Below the pieces are notes generated by a model that searched no databases, had not been told where the DNA came from, and saw nothing but the letters and a program-made list of their open reading frames with translations. A program made the translations under genes and the position numbers. A stretch of DNA of 64,000 nucleotides from the NCBI GenBank assembly GCA_965223835.1, contig CBDCXQ010000001.1:3782001-3846000 (forward strand). The letters run 5' to 3'. Shown piece after piece: positions 42,896 to 50,568 of this stretch (position 1 is its first letter; each line of letters begins with the position of its first letter). Source of the stretch: CAVYXZ01 sp965223835. Lineage in GTDB: Bacteria; Chloroflexota; Anaerolineae; Aggregatilineales; Phototrophicaceae.

Positions 42896-43876
42896 TTAAG
42901 GCTCCAACGTGCGCTGAACCGCTTTCACCACGCGCCCCTTACTGGGAATGAGTGCCGCCTCCAGCGCGCCGTTAAATGGAATAATACCCGCTTCCATTGT
43001 TACCCGCACCACCGGTCCTTCCAGTGACCAGATAGCGTTTTCCGTTACCTGTGTCGCAACCTCTGAACCCCAGCCACCGGCGCGAACCGCTTCTTCAACC
43101 GTAACCAGACGTCCGGTTTTCTGCACCGAATTGATGATCGTCTCCGTATCGAGCGGCACCAGGGTGCGCGGGTCAATAACTTCACAGGAAATACCCTGTC
43201 CGGCCAGCTCATCAGCAGCGGCCAGGGCGACTTTCACCATATTCTGGACGGCCACAATCGTGACATCGCTGCCCTCACGAACAATCCGCGCCTGACCGAA
43301 GGGAACCAAATGGTTGTCGTGGTCGGGCACTTCACCTCGGTCCGTATATTGGAATTTGTGTTCCAGGAAGATCACCGGATTATCATCGCGGATGGCGCTC
43401 TTGAGCAAGCCGAGTACATCACCTGGATTTGATGGTACCGCCACCTTCAGTCCGGGCGCATGCATAAACCAGGCTTCACAACACTGCGAATGCTGTGAGC
43501 CAAACCCGGCCCCACCACCCTGCGCTGCCCGAATCGTTAGCGGCACCTTAAGCTGGCCGCCGGACATGTAGCGCATCTTCGCCGCTTGATTAATGATTTG
43601 ATCGAGCGTAACTGCCGCGAAATCGACAAACATCAACTCAATCACCGGGCGCATCCCGGTAATGGCCGCGCCCACGCCTGCGCCCACAATCGCGTTTTCG
43701 GAGATGGGGGTATCGCGCACGCGGTCATCGCCATATTTTTCATACAAGCCGGGCGTTACTTTGAAGACACCACCCGCCTTTCCAACATCTTCACCGAAAA
43801 AAATCACGTCTTCGTCGCGGGCCATCTCTTCATCAAGCGCCCGGACCACTGCTTCACGATAGGTTATTTCTGCCAT
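42896..43876 (-). CDS. E1-beta subunit of a 2-oxoacid or acetoin dehydrogenase complex
   Basis: 326 residues from ATG 43876. The family opening EITYREAVVRALDEEM is followed by VIFFGEDVGKAGGVFKVTPG, PISENAIVGAGVGAAITGMR and PVIELMFVDFAAV. The C-terminal domain has VQKTGRLVTVEEAVRAGGWG. It pairs with the E1-alpha gene product to decarboxylate a 2-oxoacid or cleave acetoin with thiamine diphosphate. It is split from the alpha gene by a DinB-like gene and a palindromic repeat, which is unusual. Confidence 0.92.
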   Translation of the reverse strand: MAEITYREAVVRALDEEMARDEDVIFFGEDVGKAGGVFKVTPGLYEKYGDDRVRDTPISENAIVGAGVGAAITGMRPVIELMFVDFAAVTLDQIINQAAKMRYMSGGQLKVPLTIRAAQGGGAGFGSQHSQCCEAWFMHAPGLKVAVPSNPGDVLGLLKSAIRDDNPVIFLEHKFQYTDRGEVPDHDNHLVPFGQARIVREGSDVTIVAVQNMVKVALAAADELAGQGISCEVIDPRTLVPLDTETIINSVQKTGRLVTVEEAVRAGGWGSEVATQVTENAIWSLEGPVVRVTMEAGIIPFNGALEAALIPSKGRVVKAVQRTLEP

Positions 43877-43909
43877 GAGTATGCTTTCTTTCGTAATTTC
43901 ATCGCTACA

Positions 43910-43938
43910 GTAGGGGTGACTCGGCGAGTCACCCCTAC
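43910..43938. repeat. Perfect palindromic element in the intergenic space of the E1 operon
   Basis: GTAGGGGTGACTC, then GGC, then GAGTCACCCCTAC: a 13-bp perfect stem with a 3-base loop. It sits between the DinB-like and E1-beta genes. No U-tract follows, so it is not a simple terminator. It has the look of a REP-type interspersed palindrome. Only one full copy is seen in this window; the gap at 45544-45680 holds a weaker GTAGGG-type pattern. Confidence 0.75.
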
Positions 43939-43965
43939 GAAATCCCGTCAATCACATCATACAAT

Positions 43966-44565
43966 TCACAAATTCAGTTCAGTCGCGTGTTCAACGGCCC
44001 AATGCTGAAGTTCGATCAACCATAAGGCCCAGCCCATGCGAATGTTCTCAATGACCCGGCCATCATGCAGACGCTTTAGATGCATTGGAGTGCGTTCCAG
44101 TCGTTTCGCGTTTAGCAACTTTGGGTCGGCAAATAGCGCGTATAAGGTTTCTGCTGCTTGGATAGCATCGGCCTGAATATCGATCCACGCCCGATGGCTA
44201 TCGCGCTCGGCGTGCCAGTCATTAAACGCATCCACGCTATCGAAGTCATGGACCTGACCATCGCTGTCGATAAAACCGCGTTGATTGAGAACGGTACGCG
44301 GAATCTCGACTCCCGCCAGAATGTCCCCCGCCGCCAGAATGGAGAAGCGATCCCAACCGACGAAATGCCCGATAAGCTGCTTCATTGTGCGCGTGTCACC
44401 CGGCAGGTTAATCGTCTGCGCTGCTTGCTCAGCTGTGGTGCTTGCTACCACGTGTAGATAATCAGCCAGCACCACCTGATGTAGCTCCAGTAAATCGGCA
44501 TGACGTGCCTGCGGATCCAACTCAGCCGCATTCAAAACCCGTGCATAAAACCTTTCGGGCTGCAT
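43966..44565 (-). CDS. DinB/ClbS-like helical protein, function unknown
   Basis: 199 residues, mostly helical. TMKQLIGHFVGWDRFSILAA is like the metal-binding helix of DinB/ClbS-type four-helix bundles, and WALWLIELQHWAVEH closes the bundle. There is no signal peptide. It lies 6 bases after the E1-alpha stop, inside the dehydrogenase run, so co-expression is likely. Why a DinB-like protein interrupts E1-alpha and E1-beta is unknown. Fold assignment is tentative. Confidence 0.6.
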   Translation of the reverse strand: MQPERFYARVLNAAELDPQARHADLLELHQVVLADYLHVVASTTAEQAAQTINLPGDTRTMKQLIGHFVGWDRFSILAAGDILAGVEIPRTVLNQRGFIDSDGQVHDFDSVDAFNDWHAERDSHRAWIDIQADAIQAAETLYALFADPKLLNAKRLERTPMHLKRLHDGRVIENIRMGWALWLIELQHWAVEHATELNL

Positions 44566-44571
44566 TCAATG

Positions 44572-45543
44572 CTACACCCAGATGTCTTCGTACAGATCAG
44601 ACAGCGGCGGGTCAGGTTCATTGAGCGCCCATTCGGTCGCATCCTGTACCGCCTTTTTCGCGTCTTCATGCATCTGTTCAAAATCGGCAGCCCGCAATTG
44701 ACCATCCGCGATCATCCGCTCCGCCAAAATATCAATCGGATCCCGCGCCAGCCATGCATCCAACTCGCCGTCCGGGCGATACTCCGCTGGATCACTGCGT
44801 GAATGCCCGCGATAACGGTACGTCTTGGCTTCGATCAAGGTCGGTCCATCACCCGCCCGTGCCCGGTCAACTGCTGTCTTGACGACTTCATAGACCGCTT
44901 CAGCATCCTGGCCGTCCACGATCACACCGGGGATGTTATAGGCCGCCGCGCGGTCCGCAACGTCATCAACGGGAGCCGTATCGGCATAAGCTGAATATTC
45001 GCCGTACAGGTTGTTCTCACAGATGAAAACACTGGGTAATTTCCAGACCGCAGCCAGATTAACCGCTTCGTGCCAGGCCCCGATGTTGGGGGTACCATCA
45101 CCAAAAATCGAAATCGAGACTGCACCAGTTTTCTTGAGTTGTGCTGTGAGCGCTGCACCATTCGTCACCGGCAAACCTGCACCGACAATCGCAAACGTAC
45201 CAATCAAGCCGATGTCCATGTCAGTCAGATGCATGGAACCGCCCTTACCTTTCGAGCAACCCGAGGCTTTACCCATCATTTCAGCCATAAGCGTCTTCAT
45301 CGTCATGCCCAGTGCCATCGCGTGACCGTGACCACGATAGGTGCAGGTAACGGTGTCACCGCGCGCCGCATCTACATTAGCTGCCATACCAACTGAGACC
45401 GCTTCCTGCCCGATGCATAGATGCGTCGTGCCCCGAATGACGTTCTCCAGGAACAGTTCCTGAATGCGTTCTTCCGTGTGCCGGACCTCGATCATGTTTT
45501 TTAACATCTTTTGCCGCGTTGCTGCGTCCAATTTTGCTGCCAT
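44572..45543 (-). CDS. E1-alpha subunit of a 2-oxoacid or acetoin dehydrogenase complex
   Basis: 323 residues. The thiamine diphosphate motif is complete: GDGTPNIGAWHEAVNLAAVW ending in the CENN pair. YRGHGHAMALG and GKGGSMHLTDMDIGLIGTFA are typical of E1-alpha proteins, including the phosphorylation-loop region YRYRGHSRSDPAEYR. The length fits the short bacterial (acetoin-type or PdhA) form. It acts with E1-beta and E2. The gap to the E2 gene (137 bp) is longer than elsewhere in the run and holds weak palindromic sequence. Confidence 0.92.
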   Translation of the reverse strand: MAAKLDAATRQKMLKNMIEVRHTEERIQELFLENVIRGTTHLCIGQEAVSVGMAANVDAARGDTVTCTYRGHGHAMALGMTMKTLMAEMMGKASGCSKGKGGSMHLTDMDIGLIGTFAIVGAGLPVTNGAALTAQLKKTGAVSISIFGDGTPNIGAWHEAVNLAAVWKLPSVFICENNLYGEYSAYADTAPVDDVADRAAAYNIPGVIVDGQDAEAVYEVVKTAVDRARAGDGPTLIEAKTYRYRGHSRSDPAEYRPDGELDAWLARDPIDILAERMIADGQLRAADFEQMHEDAKKAVQDATEWALNEPDPPLSDLYEDIWV

Positions 45544-45680
45544 ATAGCTCTATCCTTATCTCCATATGTATCGTAGGGACACCCCTTGTAACTGAAGGAA
45601 ATCTCTGTGGGATGTCGGTTCGCCGCCAATTCGAACGGGCGAGACAAACCATCGCCTCTGCCGTCAAGCGTGAATATCAA

Positions 45681-46970
45681 CTATCCATTAAATGCCTGCA
45701 AATGCTGGTCAAAGGCTTCGATAAACCGCGCCGAGACCATGCCATCGACAATACGATGATCGGCGGAAACGGTCAGGTTGGCGGTGGTCCGAATGTGCAA
45801 CCCGCCTTCAATAACCAGTGGCCGTTCTTTCACCGCGCCGATAGCCAAAATGCCTACTTGCGGCGGATTAATGATGGCCGTGAACTGATCAATTTGTTCA
45901 ACCACGCCCAGATTGCTGATGGTAAACGTGCCCCCTTGCAACTCATCGGGTTTGAGACGCCCGGCCCGTGCCCGTTTGATCAAATCACGCGAGCGATTCG
46001 CTAACCCGGTCAGGGAAAAATCGTCCGCGCCGTGCAGCACCGGTGTCAGCAGTCCATCAGGCAAAGCAACCGCAATCGCCAGATTGACATGCGGATAGTG
46101 GTATAGCTGATCGTCTTCGTAAGTTGCGTTGAGTTCCGGCACATCTTTCAGCGCCTTTACCGTCAGATATAACAACAGGGCGTTGATGCCAACACCATCC
46201 GGCATTACCCGCAGCGCACTGGTAAAATCCAGTTCACCACTGACGTAAAAATGGGGCATTTCCTGCATACTGGCCGACAACCGCCGCGCAATCGCCTTGC
46301 GCATGGTACTCAGTGCTACCGTTTCCCGTTCGCCGTCATACGGCGTCGCTGGCATCGCCGGCGGAGTCGTGACGACGGGTTCGGCAGCCGGAACGGATTG
46401 GGCCTCGACCGTGATTGCCGCTTCAACATCAGACCGGGTAATGCGCCCCGCTTGACCGCTACCCACTATTGCGTTCAGGTCAACACCCTGATCGCGGGCT
46501 AACCGTCGGACTGCCGGGGCTGCCAGCACCTTACCTGCGGGCGCAGCACCATTGCTAGCAGCACCCGTTAACACTGCTTCCACGTCTTCCCGGGTGATAC
46601 GACCGCCGCGTCCGCTACCCGCAACCGTATTCAAATCAATGCCACGTTCCTGGGCCAACCGCCGTGCCACTGGCGAAGCCTGCACTTTTTCTGCTGATGA
46701 TGCTGCAGGTTGGGAAACGGGCGCTGCTGCCGATTCACTGCGAATGCGTGCCAAAACCGTACCCACGGGGACAATCGTATCGGCGGCGACCAGTACTTCA
46801 TCTAGAATGCCATCGGCCAGGGCTTCCAGTTCGACGGTTGTTTTGTCACCCTCAACCTCGGCGAGTGCCTCACCCTTGCGCACCACATCGCCCGGCGCTT
46901 TCAACCAGGCGACCAGGCGTCCTTCGTCCATCCCGAAGCCCACATTGGGCAATACCACATCTATGTTCAC
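45681..46970 (-). CDS. E2 dihydrolipoamide acyltransferase with two peripheral-subunit-binding domains
   Basis: 429 residues. The lipoyl domain (1-75) has the lipoylated lysine in EGDKTTVELEA (Lys43). Two peripheral-subunit-binding domains follow: at about 95-130 (PVARRLAQERGIDLNTVAGS) and 148-185 (PAVRRLARDQGVDLNAIVGS). The acyltransferase core runs from about 215, ending in SADHRIVDGMVSARF, the catalytic His-Asp motif. Most E2 proteins have one binding domain, so the pair is unusual. It transfers the acyl group to CoA. It is the first gene of the leftward run, divergent from the GntR regulator. Confidence 0.92.
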   Translation of the reverse strand: MNIDVVLPNVGFGMDEGRLVAWLKAPGDVVRKGEALAEVEGDKTTVELEALADGILDEVLVAADTIVPVGTVLARIRSESAAAPVSQPAASSAEKVQASPVARRLAQERGIDLNTVAGSGRGGRITREDVEAVLTGAASNGAAPAGKVLAAPAVRRLARDQGVDLNAIVGSGQAGRITRSDVEAAITVEAQSVPAAEPVVTTPPAMPATPYDGERETVALSTMRKAIARRLSASMQEMPHFYVSGELDFTSALRVMPDGVGINALLLYLTVKALKDVPELNATYEDDQLYHYPHVNLAIAVALPDGLLTPVLHGADDFSLTGLANRSRDLIKRARAGRLKPDELQGGTFTISNLGVVEQIDQFTAIINPPQVGILAIGAVKERPLVIEGGLHIRTTANLTVSADHRIVDGMVSARFIEAFDQHLQAFNG

Positions 46971-47096
46971 AGTTCCTCAATCCTGATAAAAACTTCTTCT
47001 ATACGATCCGCTCACCTTACTTTCGCCGGGTAGCCAACAATATGTAGAGCACCTCGACCAGATCATAGTAGGGGATTGTATAATAGGCTAAAAAAT

Positions 47097-47113
47097 TATA
47101 AATTATAGTTTAA
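47097..47113. promoter_or_regulatory. Candidate GntR operator in the E2/gntR divergent region
   Basis: TATAAATTATAGTTTAA is nearly identical (15 of 17) to the palindrome at 50297-50313 before the SDR gene. It begins 13 bases after a TATAAT (47079-47084) on the plus strand, so a repressor bound here would block the regulator promoter. On the minus strand the motif itself contains TATAAT boxes that could serve the E2 run. Confidence 0.55.
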
Positions 47114-47146
47114 CAATGTTCACCAATCTTGCAACTGGAGTTTGTC

Positions 47147-47839
47147 GTGATTCAAAATCGTATCCAACCTATAGATGATAGCAAAAAGACGGTGACAGCG
47201 CTCGTACAAGAACGAGTCCGGCAGGCCATCCTGGATGGTGTACTGGCACCCGGTTTGCGGATTGATCAAAATCAACTCGCGCACGACCTCAATGTCAGCC
47301 TGGTGCCGGTGCGTGAAGCCTTGAAAATACTGGAAGGCGAAGGCTTCGTCCAGATTATCCCACGTCGCGGCGCATTTGTCACTGAAACCTCATTGGCGGA
47401 TATGGAAGACCTGTACTTCTCGCGTGAGATCCTGGAAGGTCAGGCTGCCTATCATGCCGCCACCAACCTTACACCCGAAAATATTCAGCGTCTAGAACAA
47501 CTCTATGTGGCGATGGATGAAGCCCTCAATAATCATGCCTATCCCGATTTCATGGGCCACAATCGGGTGTTTCACTTCGTCATCTATGATGCGGCGGGCA
47601 GCACATATTTGTCCAATCTCATCAGCGGGTTATGGGACCTGGCCGAGCGCTATCGTTATCGCTATCTGTTGTTGCGCGATCAGGGCCAGGCGATCCAGAG
47701 TGAACACCAGGTGATTTTGAACGCCTGCGCCACCCGCGACCCGAAAGCACTGCGCGATTCAATTATCGGTCATATGCATCATACCCTGACCAGCCTCAAG
47801 GCCCAGATTGAAGAATCCGATGTGACGGAAACCCCATGA
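47147..47839 (+). CDS. GntR family transcriptional regulator (FadR/FCD type)
   Basis: 230 residues from GTG 47147 with TGGAG seven bases upstream; a TTG at 47129 is less likely. The winged helix-turn-helix is at about 20-85 (LAPGLRIDQNQLAHDLNVSL, PVREALKILEGEGFVQIIPRRGA). The FCD effector domain follows with its metal-site histidines (GHNRVFHFVIYDAAG, SEHQVILNACATRDP, GHMHHTL). Such regulators usually sense an acid-type ligand and repress nearby genes. The stop overlaps the start of the lyase by four bases (ATGA). Confidence 0.92.
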   Translation: MIQNRIQPIDDSKKTVTALVQERVRQAILDGVLAPGLRIDQNQLAHDLNVSLVPVREALKILEGEGFVQIIPRRGAFVTETSLADMEDLYFSREILEGQAAYHAATNLTPENIQRLEQLYVAMDEALNNHAYPDFMGHNRVFHFVIYDAAGSTYLSNLISGLWDLAERYRYRYLLLRDQGQAIQSEHQVILNACATRDPKALRDSIIGHMHHTLTSLKAQIEESDVTETP

Positions 47840-49179
47840 CAGCCCATGTAATCGACTCGGCATTTTTCCGCGACCTCTTTGGATCAGCCGCCATGCGTGC
47901 GGTGTTCGACGACCAGAATCTGCTGCAAAAATGGCTTGATTTTGAAGCAGCATTGGCCCGCGCCGAAGCGCAACTGGGGCTTATTCCTGAAGCTGCTGCT
48001 GCGGAGATCGCAGAACAGGCCCGGGCCGAGTTTATGGACACTACCGCCATCAAAGCCGGAATTGATGAAACGGTTCATCCATTGGTCCCGGTCATCTGGC
48101 AGTTGACGGACCGCTGTCGCGGTGAGGCTGGTCGCTATGTACATTGGGGCGCGACCACGCAGGATGTCATGGATACGGCGCTCGTCCTGCAAATCAAAGA
48201 AGCCTGGCCGTTAGTTGATGATGCCCTCAACCAAGTCACCAGCACCTGCCGCCAGCTAGCTCAGACGTATCGCGACACGCCGATGGCTGGGCGGACTCAC
48301 GGGCAACAGGCCCTTCCGACGACATTCGGCTTTAAGGTCGCGGTTTGGCTGGCCGAATTGCAGCGGCACCAGGCTCGTCTAACTGATTGTCGGGAACGTG
48401 TTCTGGTCGCTCAGTTTGGCGGCGCAGTGGGTACATTGGCCGGGGTAGCGGAGTATGGATTCGCCATTCGGGAACGCTTATGTGCCGAACTCGGTCTGGG
48501 CGTGCCCACGATTACCTGGCACACCGCCCGCGATAACTTTGCCGAGATCGCAACCACCCTGGCGATGATCTGTGCCACGCTGGGCAAGATCGCGCATGAA
48601 ATCATTGACCTGCAAAAGACAGAATTCAGCGAAGTTGAGGAACCGTTTGCGCTGGGCAAGGTCGGCAGCAGCACAATGCCCCACAAACGCAACCCCATGC
48701 TGTGCGAATCGATTTTGACGCTGGCTCGGCTGACACGCACCCAGGCAACCACCGCTATTGATGCGATGCTGCACGAACACGAACGCGATTGGTCCAGCTT
48801 TCAGATGGAATGGTCATACATTCCAGAATTGTGGATAACGACGCATAGGGCATTGGAACTCACCCAAAGGGTACTGGCCGGGTTGATCGTTTATCCCGAC
48901 AATATGCTACGCAATTTGCAGGCGACCAATGGCCTGTTGCTGGCAGAACGTGTTATGTTAGCGTTGGGTGAGTACATCGGGCGTCAACCCGCACACGACA
49001 TTGTTTATGCTGCGGCGATGCGTGCAACCGAAAAACAGCTACCATTTGCCGAAATTCTCCAACAAGATAAGGCCGTCACCGCCCACCTCACCACTGCCGA
49101 TATTGATGACCTGCTGGATCCCCTGCACTATACGGGATTAGCAGCAGCGATGGTGGATCAGGTGTTACTCAGCAGTTGA
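47836..49179 (+). CDS. Lyase of the adenylosuccinate lyase / 3-carboxymuconate cycloisomerase superfamily
   Basis: 447 residues. The superfamily signature is GSSTMPHKRNP near residue 275, and the His-bearing loop is AGRTHGQQALPTTFG. RYVHWGATTQDVMDTALVLQ is closest in style to PcaB/CMLE and adenylosuccinate lyase. The flexible catalytic Ser loop is intact. Coupling by ATGA to a GntR regulator argues for a catabolic enzyme and not purine synthesis. The true substrate is unknown. Its last 15 bases overlap the tautomerase gene on the other strand. Confidence 0.88.
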   Translation: MTAHVIDSAFFRDLFGSAAMRAVFDDQNLLQKWLDFEAALARAEAQLGLIPEAAAAEIAEQARAEFMDTTAIKAGIDETVHPLVPVIWQLTDRCRGEAGRYVHWGATTQDVMDTALVLQIKEAWPLVDDALNQVTSTCRQLAQTYRDTPMAGRTHGQQALPTTFGFKVAVWLAELQRHQARLTDCRERVLVAQFGGAVGTLAGVAEYGFAIRERLCAELGLGVPTITWHTARDNFAEIATTLAMICATLGKIAHEIIDLQKTEFSEVEEPFALGKVGSSTMPHKRNPMLCESILTLARLTRTQATTAIDAMLHEHERDWSSFQMEWSYIPELWITTHRALELTQRVLAGLIVYPDNMLRNLQATNGLLLAERVMLALGEYIGRQPAHDIVYAAAMRATEKQLPFAEILQQDKAVTAHLTTADIDDLLDPLHYTGLAAAMVDQVLLSS

Positions 49180-49368
49180 TAACTGGGGCGCGGCACCAGC
49201 CACCCCACCCCGACCAAAGTCACCGGGTTCAATGTTCTGGAAGATAATCAACACATCCTCACGCCGGGCGCCGCCCTGTTCGACCAGCGTATTAGTAATA
49301 CCATTAATGACAGCCTGCTTCTGGTCTGCGGATCGCCCTGGCGACCAATAAAGAATCACAGTTGGCAT
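49165..49368 (-). CDS. 4-oxalocrotonate tautomerase-like protein
   Basis: 67 residues from ATG 49368, which puts Pro right after the initiator Met, as the catalytic N-terminal proline of the tautomerase family requires. GGAGGAGAT precedes it. PTVILYWSPGRSADQKQAVI and DVLIIFQNIEPGDFGRGG fit the fold. A longer frame from 49383 would bury the Pro and is rejected. It follows the SDR gene by 11 bases. Confidence 0.88.
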   Translation of the reverse strand: MPTVILYWSPGRSADQKQAVINGITNTLVEQGGARREDVLIIFQNIEPGDFGRGGVAGAAPQLSTAE

Positions 49369-49379
49369 TGATCTCCTCC

Positions 49380-50213
49380 TCAATTCATCTCACTGCCGCC
49401 ATCGACATTGAGCGCTTGACCGGTAATATAGTCGGCATCTTCGGAGCACAAAAATGACACAGCGGCCGCGACATCAGCGGGCGTCGCGGCACGCTGTAAC
49501 GGAATAGCATCAACCGTCTGCTGAAGCCACTGTCCGGATTCCAATCCAAAACGTTCAACTTGAACCGTGTCAATATGATCCCACATCGCGGTCGGAATGA
49601 CGCCCGGACAAACCGCATTTACATTGATGTTATACGGTGCAAAGGCAGCGGCGGCGCTCTGTGTCATACTGATGACTGCCCACTTGGTCGCCGAATAGGC
49701 CGACGCGAAAGGCCGTCCGCTGCGACCAGCAATCGAAGAGAAATTCACGATCTTGCCATAACTGCGCTCGGCCCGCCCCGCCGACTTCACACTATCCGGC
49801 ACCTGCGCGATCATCTGCCGTCCGACTTTCTGGATGCAAAAAAAGACCGCCCGCTGATTGACGGCATGAATGCGATCATAATCCTCCGGCGCGGCTTCCA
49901 GCAAATGGTGCGTTTTGTTGACCCCCGCGTTATTCACAAGTATGTCAATGCGCCCAAAGCGCTGGACCACCGCGGCAACAAGCTGGTCAATCTGACCCAA
50001 ATCGCTGATGTCAATCGGATAGGCGAGGGCTTCAGGTCCGATGGCACTTAATTCGGCAGCGACGGCACTGGCTTTGTCGGCCTGGTATTCGGCGACGACT
50101 ACATGTGCGCCTTCCTCAGCCAGCCGCCGGGCAACGCCCTGACCGATGCCCTGACCGGAGCCAGTAACAATGGCGACCTTACCTGCATGGCGTTCAGGAA
50201 TTGATGCGGGCAT
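49380..50213 (-). CDS. Short-chain dehydrogenase/reductase (SDR)
   Basis: 277 residues from ATG 50213 (AGGAG upstream). Motifs: TGSGQGIGQGVARRLA for the nucleotide site, NNAGVNKTHH, the catalytic Ser in INFSS-like VNFSSIAGRSG, and YSATK. The insert AQVPDSVKSAGRAERSYG is slightly longer than usual. The pattern resembles diacetyl/acetoin reductases and polyol dehydrogenases. With the tautomerase it forms a two-gene unit whose promoter carries the palindrome shared with the GntR region. Confidence 0.9.
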   Translation of the reverse strand: MPASIPERHAGKVAIVTGSGQGIGQGVARRLAEEGAHVVVAEYQADKASAVAAELSAIGPEALAYPIDISDLGQIDQLVAAVVQRFGRIDILVNNAGVNKTHHLLEAAPEDYDRIHAVNQRAVFFCIQKVGRQMIAQVPDSVKSAGRAERSYGKIVNFSSIAGRSGRPFASAYSATKWAVISMTQSAAAAFAPYNINVNAVCPGVIPTAMWDHIDTVQVERFGLESGQWLQQTVDAIPLQRAATPADVAAAVSFLCSEDADYITGQALNVDGGSEMN

Positions 50214-50296
50214 AAATGAATCTCCTAAGAATTGTATTCGCAATAATCTGACATAAACCAGGGATTTATTTCCTGCTGTTATGCCAACATGTTGAA

Positions 50297-50329
50297 TATA
50301 AATTATAATTTATGATCGCCAAATGTCAA
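50297..50329 (-). promoter_or_regulatory. Promoter of the SDR-tautomerase unit with overlapping palindromic operator
   Basis: On the minus strand: -35 TTGACA (50324-50329), 16-base spacer, -10 TATAAT (50302-50307). The perfect 16-base palindrome ATAAATTATAATTTAT (50298-50313) lies over the -10 box, so a repressor would compete directly with RNA polymerase. The near-identical site in the GntR region makes the GntR protein the obvious candidate. Confidence 0.7.
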
Positions 50330-50341
50330 AAATGTACACGT

Positions 50342-50533
50342 TCAATCGAGTTTAAAGTGATCGACAGAGGTTTCAGGCGTGTGCGGATTTTGGTCGTCAT
50401 CTTCGGCAGACTGGTTGCGGGCGCGTAGCCAGCTTACGACCATAAAGCCAACGAAGACGACTGCGATCGCCAGATAGATTAATTCATCAAAAACACCCAA
50501 CGCGCCGTGTGCCAAAATTTGTGGGATTTGCAT
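50342..50533 (-). CDS. Small single-pass membrane protein
   Basis: 63 residues with one hydrophobic segment (LIYLAIAVVFVGFMVVSWL) and an acidic, hydrophilic C-terminus (NQSAEDDDQNPHTPET). GAGGATAGAGTCC precedes the ATG. It is 35 bases after the mechanosensitive channel gene on the same strand, so they are probably co-transcribed. Family unknown. Confidence 0.72.
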   Translation of the reverse strand: MQIPQILAHGALGVFDELIYLAIAVVFVGFMVVSWLRARNQSAEDDDQNPHTPETSVDHFKLD

Positions 50534-50568
50534 GGACTCTATCCTCTAAATTTTACGCCTGTCGCGAT

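Noticed and set aside
45544..45680. A second palindromic element between E1-alpha and E2
   Set aside because: GACACCCC/GGGATGTC is imperfect with a long loop, and similarity to the hairpin at 43910 is only general.
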